Source: Streptomyces sp. AV19 (GTDB taxonomy: Bacteria; Actinomycetota; Actinomycetes; Streptomycetales; Streptomycetaceae). From it: 64,000 bases of DNA. Positions 38,719-46,405 of the stretch are shown one piece after another; position 1 is the stretch's first letter, and each line of letters starts with the position of its first letter. The stretch spans positions 62,001 through 126,000 of the forward strand of contig NZ_JAEAMR010000004.1 of NCBI RefSeq assembly GCF_015999245.1, written 5' to 3'. The notes beneath the pieces are model-generated. The model searched no databases, was not told where the DNA came from, and saw only the letters and a program-made list of their open reading frames with translations. A program made the translations under genes and the position numbers.

Positions 38719-41058
38719 TCAGCGCAGGCCGTTGTCCACGGCCGTCATCAGCGTGCCGCTGTCCCCGGACATCTCCCAGATCATCGCGCCGCCCAGGTTC
38801 TTCGACTTGATCCAGGCCGTCTTCTTGCCGATCGACCAGGCGTCGTCGAACGTCCACCACTGACCGTTGTCACCGGTGTAGCCGTACGTCGCCACCGACG
38901 TCTCGTCGTGGTAGATCTTCAGGCCGGGGACGGACGCCAGCAGGTTGTCGTAGCCGCGTGTTCCCGACTCCTCCGGGAACTGGCCCGGGGCCGCGCCGTT
39001 CGCCTTCTGCCAGACCCCGTTGGCGCCGCCGTCCGCGACCTGTTGCCAGCCGCGGCCGTAGAACGCCAGGCCGAGGACGACCTTCTGCGGGTCGACGCCC
39101 GCGTCGAGGTACGTCTGGACGGTCTTCTCGACGCTGAACTTGGTCGTGTACGGGTCCTTGGCGTCGGGGTGGAGGTTGCCCTGGTGACCGGTGAGGTTGG
39201 GCTCCCAGCTGTTGTCGCTGCCGGAGCCGTGGAAGTCGTAGCCCTGGACGTTGGCGTAGTCCATGTAGTCGAACACGCTGGGCGTGCCGTCCTTGGTGGT
39301 GATGTCCCAGCCCGCGTCGATCTTCGCCGGGTCGGCCGGAGTGAAGGCCGTGAGCAGGTACTTCTGCCCGCCGGAGCCGCTCAGCGCGTCCAGCTGGCGG
39401 CGGAACTCGGCGAAGAGCAGGGTGTTGTTGGCCTTGTCGTCCTTGGAGATGTGGTTCCCGGCGTGGCCCTCGGAGCCGGGCCATTCCCAGTCGAGGTCGA
39501 AGCCGTCGAAGATCCCGGCCGCGACCCCGGCGCCACCGCGGCCGTTGGTGACCGGGAGGTTCCCCTTGATGTACATGTCGATGCAGGACTTGACGAACTT
39601 CTGCCGCGACGCGTCGGTCTTGGCGACGTCGGAGAAGTACTTGCTGTACGTCCAACCGCCGATCGACATCAGCACCTTGAGCTGAGGGTGCTTGGCCTTG
39701 AGCTTCTTGAGCTGGTTGAAGTTGCCGGCCAGCGGCTGGTCCCAGGTGTCGCCGGCGCCGTCCACGGACTCGCCCGCGCCGAAGCTCTTCTCGTAGTCGG
39801 CCCAGGAATCGCCCGCTCCGTCACCCTGGTTGGGGTCCTGGGGGTTGGATCCGGTCGCCTTGGTGACGCCGTTGAGGCAGGTGAGGTTGTTCGGGTCGAT
39901 GTTGGAGAAGGCGTAGTTGATGTGCGTGAGCTTGGCGGCGGCGCCCGTCGTCTCCAGGGACTTCACCGTGTAGCCCCGCCCGTAGATGCCCCACTGCGCG
40001 AAGTAGCCCGCCTTGACGGCGGCCGCCCCGGGCTGCGGCCGGCCGCCGCCCGTGGTCCGGATGGTCAGCGGGGCGCTGGCGGGCCCCGTCTGGCCGGCGG
40101 TGTCCCGGGCGACGACGGTGTAGGTGTAGTCGGTGCCGGCGGTCAGGCCGGAGTCGGCGTACGCGAGCTTGGTGACGGTCGCCGCCTTCACCGTGCCGCG
40201 GTAGACGTCGTACTCCTTGATGCCCTTGTCCGACGTGGCCGCCGTCCACTTGAGCGTGACCGACGTGTCGGTGACCGCCGTGGCCTGGGGCGTGCCGGGC
40301 GCGGTCGGCGGCTTGTCCGAACCGCCCTTCGTGGTGCGGAAGGTGGCCGCGGGACTGGCCGGCCCCGTCCTGTCGTTCACGTTGCGGGCGACGACGGTGT
40401 ACGTGTACTCGGTGTCGGCGGCGAGGCCCGTGTCGGTGTACGCGAGCTTGGCCACCGTCGCGACCTTGTCCTTGCCGCGGTAGACGTCGTAGTTCTTGAT
40501 GCCCTTGACGTCCGTGGCGGCCGCCCACTTCAGGGAGACGCTGTCGGCGGTCACCCCGGTCGAGGCCGGCTGCCCGGGCGCGCTGGGCGGGGTGCCGGTC
40601 GAAGAGCCGTCACAAGAACCGCCGTTGAGCTTGCAGCTCGCCGGCGATTCGGCGCCCGTGGCGACGAAGCCGAAGGTGACGCCGGCGCCGGGGGCGATCG
40701 AGCCGTTGTACTCGCGGTTCCTGGCCGTGTAGTGCGAGCCGGAGCCGGTGATCAGGGCGTCCCAGTAGGCGCCGACCGTGGTGGCGGCGGGGAAGTCCCA
40801 CTCGACGGTCCACGCGTCGATCGGCGTGGTGCCGGTGTTCTTGACGGTCCACTCGCCCTGGTAGCCGCTGCCCCAGTCGGAGGTCTTGGTGAAGGTCGCC
40901 GTGGCCGAAGGCCCTTCGGCGGAGGCCGAGTTGGCCGGTGCGGCGAGGCCGACGAGCGCCGCGGCCGGGAGCAGCAGCGCGCCGAGCGCGGCGGTGATCC
41001 GGGTCCATGGGGTCCATGGAGAGGTGTGTCTGCGGTTCCGAGCTGTATGGGTGCTCAA
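38719..41058 (-). CDS. Secreted GH18 chitinase with CBM2 and two FnIII domains
   Basis: 779 residues. Signal peptide (ITAALGALLLPAAALVGLAAPANSASA), cellulose/chitin-binding CBM2-like domain (about residues 48-150, with GYQGEWTVKNTGTTPIDAWTVEWDFP), two fibronectin III repeats (about 165-345) and a GH18 catalytic barrel with the DxxDxDxE motif DGFDLDWE, Asp518 to Glu525, the last being the acid/base. It degrades chitin outside the cell. TTG at 41058 is set by GAGGAG six bases upstream; an ATG 17 codons earlier lacks this. A direct-repeat promoter lies at 41192-41233. Confidence 0.95.
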   Translation of the reverse strand: MSTHTARNRRHTSPWTPWTRITAALGALLLPAAALVGLAAPANSASAEGPSATATFTKTSDWGSGYQGEWTVKNTGTTPIDAWTVEWDFPAATTVGAYWDALITGSGSHYTARNREYNGSIAPGAGVTFGFVATGAESPASCKLNGGSCDGSSTGTPPSAPGQPASTGVTADSVSLKWAAATDVKGIKNYDVYRGKDKVATVAKLAYTDTGLAADTEYTYTVVARNVNDRTGPASPAATFRTTKGGSDKPPTAPGTPQATAVTDTSVTLKWTAATSDKGIKEYDVYRGTVKAATVTKLAYADSGLTAGTDYTYTVVARDTAGQTGPASAPLTIRTTGGGRPQPGAAAVKAGYFAQWGIYGRGYTVKSLETTGAAAKLTHINYAFSNIDPNNLTCLNGVTKATGSNPQDPNQGDGAGDSWADYEKSFGAGESVDGAGDTWDQPLAGNFNQLKKLKAKHPQLKVLMSIGGWTYSKYFSDVAKTDASRQKFVKSCIDMYIKGNLPVTNGRGGAGVAAGIFDGFDLDWEWPGSEGHAGNHISKDDKANNTLLFAEFRRQLDALSGSGGQKYLLTAFTPADPAKIDAGWDITTKDGTPSVFDYMDYANVQGYDFHGSGSDNSWEPNLTGHQGNLHPDAKDPYTTKFSVEKTVQTYLDAGVDPQKVVLGLAFYGRGWQQVADGGANGVWQKANGAAPGQFPEESGTRGYDNLLASVPGLKIYHDETSVATYGYTGDNGQWWTFDDAWSIGKKTAWIKSKNLGGAMIWEMSGDSGTLMTAVDNGLR

Positions 41059-41191
41059 GGAAGCTCCTCGGAGGAGGTCAGGAGGTGGTGGGGTGCGGGG
41101 GGTTTCCATGACCTGTGCGCAGCGGGGTGGGCGTGCGGTGGGGGGAGCTCGGGGGGTGTCTCGCGGTGCCGCTCACCACAGCTGTGAGGGG

Positions 41192-41233
41192 AGCGTAAGA
41201 AGGTCCGTACCAATGGTCAAGAGGTCTGGACCA
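41192..41233 (-). promoter_or_regulatory. Chitinase promoter with 12-bp direct repeats
   Basis: On the minus strand TTGACC (41220-41215), 17 bases and TACGCT (41197-41192) form a good SigA promoter. The -35 is flanked by TGGTCCAGACCT (41233-41222) and TGGTACGGACCT (41212-41201), 10 of 12 bases alike. Such direct repeats around the -35 are known from Streptomyces chitinase promoters, and the first copy also resembles the DasR site core TGGTCTAGACCA (10 of 12). The upstream repeat lies within the last codons of the response regulator gene. Confidence 0.8.
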
Positions 41234-41873
41234 GACCCCATTCCTGGGCCAGTACGGCCGCCTGCACCCGGCTCCGCAGCTCCAACTTCCCCAGCAGCCT
41301 GCTGACATGGGTCTTCGCCGTCGCCTCGGCCATGCCCAGCCGCGCGGCGATCTCCGCGTTGGACAGCCCCTCGCCCAGGCACACCAGCACCTCGCGCTCG
41401 CGCCGGGTGAGCGTCTCCAGAACGGAGGTGTCCGCCTGCGGCTCGGGCGCGCGCCGGGCGAACTCCGAGATGAGGCGCCGCGTCACGGCCGGCGAGATCA
41501 GGCCCTCGCCGCGCGCCACGGTCCGTACCGCCGTCACCAGGTCGGCGGCCTCGCTGTCCTTGAGCAGGAAGCCCGCCGCGCCGGCGCGCAGCGCGCCGAA
41601 GACGTACTCGTCCAGGTCGAAGGTGGTCAGCACGAGGACGTCGGCGAGGCGCTCGCCGGTGATCTGCCGGGTGGCCGAGATCCCGTCCAGCCGGGGCATC
41701 TGCACGTCCATCAGCACCAGATCCGGGCGCAGTTCGCGCGCCAGCCGCACGGCCTCCTCGCCGTCCGCCGCCTCGCCGACGACCTCGACGCCGGGCGCGG
41801 AGCGGAGGATCAGCACGAGGCCGGAGCGCACGGCGGCCTGGTCCTCGGCGACGACGATCCGTACGGTGGTCAC
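41217..41873 (-). CDS. NarL/LuxR-type response regulator
   Basis: 218 residues. Receiver domain with phosphoacceptor Asp56 (DLVLMDVQMPRLDG) and C-terminal LuxR helix-turn-helix (LTRREREVLVCLGEGLSNAEIAARLGMAEATAKTHVSRLLGKLELRSRVQAAV). GTG at 41873 overlaps the histidine kinase stop (GTGA), so the pair is coupled. The chitinase gene lies just downstream in the same direction; related two-component genes control chitinases in streptomycetes, but this pair also has the common generic form. Confidence 0.93.
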   Translation of the reverse strand: MTTVRIVVAEDQAAVRSGLVLILRSAPGVEVVGEAADGEEAVRLARELRPDLVLMDVQMPRLDGISATRQITGERLADVLVLTTFDLDEYVFGALRAGAAGFLLKDSEAADLVTAVRTVARGEGLISPAVTRRLISEFARRAPEPQADTSVLETLTRREREVLVCLGEGLSNAEIAARLGMAEATAKTHVSRLLGKLELRSRVQAAVLAQEWGLVQTS

Positions 41874-43042
41874 TTGCCCTCCTCGTCCACGGGCAGCACC
41901 GCCCGTACCTGCCAATGCCCGTTCTCCGCGCCCGCCTCGAACTCCCCGCCGAGCAGGGCGACGCGCTCCCGCATCCCGATCAGCCCCGCGTGGGACCCGG
42001 GGGCCCGGGGCGAACGCCCGTCGTCGTCCAGCGGGCTGGTCACGCGTACCGTCAACGACTCCATGTCGCGGGTGAGTTCGACGGTCACCTCGCCGGGGGC
42101 GGCGTGCTTGACCGCGTTGGTCAGCGACTCCTGGACGACGCGGTAGGCGGCCAGTTCGACCGGCGCGGACAGCGGGCCCGGGCCGCGGCCGTCGCGGAGC
42201 TCGAAGCGGAAGCCGGAGCCGCCGGCGGTGGCGCGGGCCCGCTCCAGCAGGGCGTCGAGGCCGTCGAGCGTGGGCGTGGGCGCCGGTTCATCCGTGTCGC
42301 CCGCCTTGCGGAGCAGGCCGATCAGGCGGCGCATCTCCGCGAGTCCCTGGACGCTGTTCTCCCGGATCACGCCGAGCGCCTCGCGGGACGCCTGTTCCTC
42401 GTTGATCGACAGGGCGGCCGTGGAGTGGATCGCGATGGCCGACAGGTGGCCGGCGACCAGGTCGTGCAGCTCGCGCGCCATCCGCGCGCGCTCCGTGCCG
42501 ACGGCCTGCCGCCGGTCCATCTCGGCCAGCAGGACGGTCCGTTCGGCCGCCAGCCGGGCGGCCTCGGCGGCGTCGCGGTGACGGCGGACGCCGACGCCGG
42601 TCCAGGCCGGGGCGATGGTGACGACGGCCAGGGCGAGGCCGATCAGCACGGCCTCGGGTCTGCGGATGAGCGCGACGGACAGCAGCATCCCGGCCACGGT
42701 GAGCACTTCGCAGGCGCGGGGGATGAGGCGGTACGCGGCCGGGGGGCCGTACATCACGGCCGCGTACACCAGGTCGGTGAACATCACCGTGGTGGTGGTC
42801 AGATTGCCCGAGCACAGGTCCAGCGCCAGCGCGGGCGTCCCGACGGCGAGCCCGAGGAGGGGCTTGCGGCGGCGCAGCAGCTCGGCCCCGACCATCACCG
42901 CCAGCGCGAGGAGCGCCAGCCGTCCCGGCAGGCCGGCCATGACCGGCCGGCTGCTCAGCCCCAGCGCGTACAGCGCCAGGCCGCCGGTCAGTCCGGCGGC
43001 CGCGATCAGCAGGTCGTCGCGGTGGGGGAGGAGGCGGGGCAT
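41870..43042 (-). CDS. Two-component sensor histidine kinase (HisKA_3 type)
   Basis: 390 residues. About five or six membrane helices in the first 150 residues without a sizeable extracytoplasmic domain, then HisKA_3 with His193 (ARMARELHDLVAGHLSAIA) and an ATPase domain (ESLTNAVKHA N box and GLIGMRERVALLGG). Such DesK/NarX-like kinases sense membrane or small-molecule signals. ATG at 43042 chosen; ribosome site weak. Operon with the response regulator. Confidence 0.92.
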   Translation of the reverse strand: MPRLLPHRDDLLIAAAGLTGGLALYALGLSSRPVMAGLPGRLALLALAVMVGAELLRRRKPLLGLAVGTPALALDLCSGNLTTTTVMFTDLVYAAVMYGPPAAYRLIPRACEVLTVAGMLLSVALIRRPEAVLIGLALAVVTIAPAWTGVGVRRHRDAAEAARLAAERTVLLAEMDRRQAVGTERARMARELHDLVAGHLSAIAIHSTAALSINEEQASREALGVIRENSVQGLAEMRRLIGLLRKAGDTDEPAPTPTLDGLDALLERARATAGGSGFRFELRDGRGPGPLSAPVELAAYRVVQESLTNAVKHAAPGEVTVELTRDMESLTVRVTSPLDDDGRSPRAPGSHAGLIGMRERVALLGGEFEAGAENGHWQVRAVLPVDEEGK

Positions 43043-43200
43043 GGGTCCATCACAGCACGTCGGAGGGGGTGGGGGCGTCCGCCGGCCGGGCGCCGGGCGG
43101 GCGCGGGCGTACATCGAAGGATGCAGTCGGGAATCGCCGTCCGCGACGACGAAACGGCCGCCGGGCGCGGAGAGGCTGGGAGGGAGGGAAGGAGAGGGCC

Positions 43201-43740
43201 GTGATCGTCACGTTGATCGTCGCCTGCGAGGTCGGCTTCTGGATTCTGCTGGCCGTGGGACTGGCCCTGCGCTACCTGGCGAAGATGCCGCGCGCGGGGG
43301 CCGCGGTGCTGCTGCTGGAACCGCTGCTGGAGGTCGTCCTGCTGATCGCCACCGCGATCGACCTGCGCAACGGGGCCGAGGCGGACTGGAAGCACGGCCT
43401 CGCGGCGGTCTACATCGGCTTCTCCGTCGGCCTCGGCCACTCCACGGTCAAGTGGGTCGACGCGCGCGTCGCCCACCGCTTCGCGGGCGGCCCGCCGCCA
43501 GCCAGGCCGCCGAAGTACGGCCGCGCCCGGGCCGTCCACGAGTGGCGGACGGCGGGCAAGTGGATCCTGGCGTCGTCGGTGGCGATCGGCCTGCTCCAGG
43601 CGGCCGTCTGGTACGTCGGGGACTCGGGGGACATCAGCTCGCTGCGGGACTGGCAGAGCAAGATGCTGCTGGTGATCGGCATCAACCTCGTCGTCGCCCT
43701 GAGCTACACGCTGTGGCCGAAGCGGGAGCCGCTGCGCTGA
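43201..43740 (+). CDS. Conserved integral membrane protein
   Basis: 179 residues with four predicted membrane helices (VTLIVACEVGFWILLAVGLAL, GAAVLLLEPLLEVVLLIATAI, HGLAAVYIGFSVGLGH, WILASSVAIGLLQAAVWYV plus LLVIGINLVVALSYTLW). I recognise no functional motif. GTG at 43201 with GGAGAGGGCC upstream. Divergent from the histidine kinase; convergent with the adenosyltransferase. Confidence 0.8.
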   Translation: MIVTLIVACEVGFWILLAVGLALRYLAKMPRAGAAVLLLEPLLEVVLLIATAIDLRNGAEADWKHGLAAVYIGFSVGLGHSTVKWVDARVAHRFAGGPPPARPPKYGRARAVHEWRTAGKWILASSVAIGLLQAAVWYVGDSGDISSLRDWQSKMLLVIGINLVVALSYTLWPKREPLR

Positions 43741-43888
43741 GCGGTCCGCCGGATGCGCGGCCGGTCGGCTGCGGGCCGTCCGCGGCCGGTCGCGCCCGCG
43801 CGGCGGGGCCGTACGTCGGAACGGCCCCGCGCCGGACTTCCATGAGGCCGGACTTCCAGGAGCCCGCTCAGTGCCCCCGGCGCAGCGC

Positions 43889-43956
43889 GTCAGCGGTTCT
43901 CGCCGGGTATCCGGAGGGTGTCGCCGATCTCTTTGTTCGCCGTCCTGGCCAGGATG
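43889..43956 (-). pseudogene. Duplicated 3' end of the adenosyltransferase gene
   Basis: These 68 bases match 44014-44081, the final codons and stop of the downstream-lying adenosyltransferase gene, with six differences (about 91%). Read on the minus strand they give ILARTANKEIGDTLRIPGENR and a stop, against ILARTANKEIGDILWVPGENR in the intact gene. No start or body is attached, so it is a remnant. The repeat distance is 125 bases. Confidence 0.8.
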
Positions 43957-44014
43957 CTGTGCTGTTCCGGGGGCAGCCCCCGGACCCCCGGCCGGACCGG
44001 GTCGCCGTCGTGGG

Positions 44015-44587
44015 TCAGCGGTTCTCGCCGGGCACCCAGAGGATGTCCCCGATCTCCTTGTTCGCCGTCCTGGCCAGGATGAACAGCAGGTCCGACAGCC
44101 GGTTCAGGTACGTCGCGGCGAGCGGGTTCATCGTCTCGCCGTGCGTCTCCATCGCCTTCCACGTGGACCGCTCCGCCCGCCGGACGACCGTGCACGCCTG
44201 GTGCAGCAGCGCCGCCCCCGGCGTCCCGCCCGGCAGGATGAAGCTGCGCAGCTTCTCCAGCCCCGCCAGGAAGCGGTCGCAGTCCGCCTCCAGCCGGTCG
44301 ATGTAGGACTGCTCCACCCGCAGCGGCGGGTACTTGGGGTCCTCGACGACCGGCGTCGCCAGGTCGGCCCCCACGTCGAACAGGTCGTTCTGCACCCGGA
44401 CGAGCACCGGCACGATCTCCTCCGGCAGCTGCCCGAGCGCCAGCGCGACCCCGATCGCCGCGTTGGCCTCGTTCGCGTCCGCGTACGCGGAGATGCGCGG
44501 ATCGGTCTTGGCGGTCCGGCTCATGTCGCCGAGGGCGGTCGTGCCCTTGTCGCCGGTGCGGGTGTAGATGCGCGTCAGGTTGACCAT
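44015..44587 (-). CDS. PduO-type cob(I)alamin adenosyltransferase
   Basis: 190 residues. VNLTRIYTRTGDKGTTALGDMSRTAKTDPRISAYADANEANAAIGVA is the ATP-binding N terminus of PduO/MMAB enzymes; RRAERSTWKAM and NRLSDLLFILARTANKE are the conserved C-terminal helices. It adenosylates cob(I)alamin to coenzyme B12, which methylmalonyl-CoA mutase needs; methylmalonyl-CoA epimerase is encoded near the right end of the window. ATG at 44587. Its 3' end is duplicated at 43889-43956. Confidence 0.95.
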   Translation of the reverse strand: MVNLTRIYTRTGDKGTTALGDMSRTAKTDPRISAYADANEANAAIGVALALGQLPEEIVPVLVRVQNDLFDVGADLATPVVEDPKYPPLRVEQSYIDRLEADCDRFLAGLEKLRSFILPGGTPGAALLHQACTVVRRAERSTWKAMETHGETMNPLAATYLNRLSDLLFILARTANKEIGDILWVPGENR

Positions 44588-44827
44588 GGGTCCGAGGGTA
44601 GTCCCCGTCGCCGGACCCGGCCTCCGCCGCGATGCGCGGGGCGGAAGTGGCGCGAATGTGACGTGTGTTCCTCCCGGTAGCACTGTCGTGGCACCGTCCA
44701 GTGTGATGTCCGTCATTTGGGACGTGACGCGCATCTCTAAGCCTCCTCCCGCGCGGCGACGGGCGCTAAGGTCCGCCGCAGAGCCGTGTGTGAACAGCCG
44801 TAAGTGAACAGGGAGAAGGGGACACCA

Positions 44828-45676
44828 GTGGCCAAGAAACTCGCCGTCATCGGGGCCGGGCTGATGGGCTCCGGCATTGCTCAGGTGTCCGCCCGGGCGG
44901 GCTGGGACGTCGTACTGCGGGACGTGACGGACGAGGCCCTCAAGCGGGGGACCGACGGGATCCGGGCGTCGTACGACAAGTTCGTCTCCAAGGGGAAGCT
45001 GGAGGCCGCGGCGGCGGACGCCGCGTTCGCGCGGATCACCGCGACCACGGACCTGGACGCGGCGGCCGACGCGGACGTCGTGGTCGAGGCGGTCTTCGAG
45101 GACGTCGAGGTCAAGAGGGACATCTTCCGGGCCCTGGACGGGATGGTGGGGGAGGGGACCCTGCTCGCCTCCAACACGTCCGCCATCCCGATCACCAAGA
45201 TCGCGGCGGCGACGGGCCGGCCGGAGCGGGTCGTCGGCGTCCACTTCTTCTCGCCGGTCCCGCTGATGCAGCTGTGCGAGCTGGTGCGCGGGCACAAGAC
45301 GAGCGACGAAACCCTGGCCGCGGCACGGGAGTTCGCCGAAGGCGTCGGCAAGACCTGCATCGTGGTCAACCGGGACGTGGCGGGGTTCGTGACGACCCGG
45401 CTGATCACGGCGCTGGTGGGCGAGGCGATCAAGCTCTACGAGTCCGGGGTCGCCTCCGCCGAGGACATCGACGTCGCCTGCCGGCTCGGATTCGGCCACG
45501 CCATGGGCCCGTTGGCCACCACCGACCTCACGGGCCTGGACATCCTGCTGCACGCGATGGGCAACATCTACACCGAGACCCAGGACGAGAAGTTCGCGCC
45601 GCCGGAGATCATGCGCCGCATGGTCGACGCGGGCGATCTGGGCCGGAAGAGCGGTCAGGGCTTCTACCAGTACTGA
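44828..45676 (+). CDS. 3-hydroxybutyryl-CoA dehydrogenase
   Basis: 282 residues. NAD-binding motif VIGAGLMGSGIAQVSARAGWDVVLRD, catalytic region SNTSAIPITKIAAATGRPERVVGVHFFSPVPLMQLCELV (His of the His-Glu pair), and C-terminal dimerisation domain ending GRKSGQGFYQY. It interconverts acetoacetyl-CoA and 3-hydroxybutyryl-CoA in fatty-acid and ethylmalonyl-CoA metabolism. GTG at 44828 has GAGAAGGGGAC upstream. Confidence 0.95.
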   Translation: MAKKLAVIGAGLMGSGIAQVSARAGWDVVLRDVTDEALKRGTDGIRASYDKFVSKGKLEAAAADAAFARITATTDLDAAADADVVVEAVFEDVEVKRDIFRALDGMVGEGTLLASNTSAIPITKIAAATGRPERVVGVHFFSPVPLMQLCELVRGHKTSDETLAAAREFAEGVGKTCIVVNRDVAGFVTTRLITALVGEAIKLYESGVASAEDIDVACRLGFGHAMGPLATTDLTGLDILLHAMGNIYTETQDEKFAPPEIMRRMVDAGDLGRKSGQGFYQY

Positions 45677-45821
45677 CCGGTGTGCTCCAAAACTCGTTCA
45701 CTCCACCGTGTGAATTGGGTATTGGTTCGCTTACAGGTGGCAACTTTGTTGTGCGAGAGGCAGTCAGTTCCTTAGAGCCACAGCCACATCCCACCGCATC
45801 GCAGCACCCAGGGGAGCGCAT

Positions 45822-46187
45822 ATGCACATCAGGGGCGACCACGCCGAACTGGTCGTCGGGGGCCGCCTCGACGTCCGCAACGCGGCGGACGCCCGAACGG
45901 TCCTGCACTCCGCGCTCGACGCCGGCCGGGGCGACCTCGTCCTCGACCTGACCGAGCTCGACTCCTGGGACGCCACCGGTCTCGGGGTCATCATGGGGGC
46001 CCACCGCCGGGCCGGACGCACCGGCCGGCGGCTGGTGCTGCGCGGCGTGCCGGACCGGATGCAGCGGGTGCTCGTGGCCACCCGGCTGCACCGCATCCTC
46101 GCCTTCGAGGACGACGCGCAGCCGGGGCCCCCGGCCCCGCTCCCGGCGTGCGACCGCGCGCTGAGGCGCAGTCCGCAAACCTCCTGA
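45822..46187 (+). CDS. STAS-domain anti-sigma factor antagonist
   Basis: 121 residues. A single STAS domain: ELVVGGRLDVRNAADARTVLHSALDAGRGDLVLDLTELDSWDATGLGVIMGAHRRA. The residue matching the phosphorylated Ser of SpoIIAA is Thr52 in DATGLG. It would bind an anti-sigma kinase when unphosphorylated; no such kinase is adjacent. A relatively A+T-rich stretch just upstream (about 45700-45780) may contain its promoter. ATG at 45822 with AGGGGAGC before it. Confidence 0.9.
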   Translation: MHIRGDHAELVVGGRLDVRNAADARTVLHSALDAGRGDLVLDLTELDSWDATGLGVIMGAHRRAGRTGRRLVLRGVPDRMQRVLVATRLHRILAFEDDAQPGPPAPLPACDRALRRSPQTS

Positions 46188-46405
46188 GCCCGGGCTGCGG
46201 AATCCTCATCAGGCCGGACTCCGCAATCCTCACGAGACTGTGACGCCCGGGGCGCCGCGCCGCCCTTCATGTCGGAGATACTGTCCCAAGGTCTGTTCGG
46301 TTTCCCGTTCCTCCATCAGCTCGTGGCGGGCGCCGGACCCGAGGTCGCAGCGCCCGGACAAGGCCGGGAGACACGACGGCAGCCACGCGACTGGGGGCTT
46401 GGACC

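Noticed and set aside
41059..41109. Earlier ATG start for the chitinase
   Set aside because: Adds 17 Pro/Arg-type residues before the signal peptide and lacks a ribosome site, whereas TTG at 41058 has GAGGAG at good spacing.
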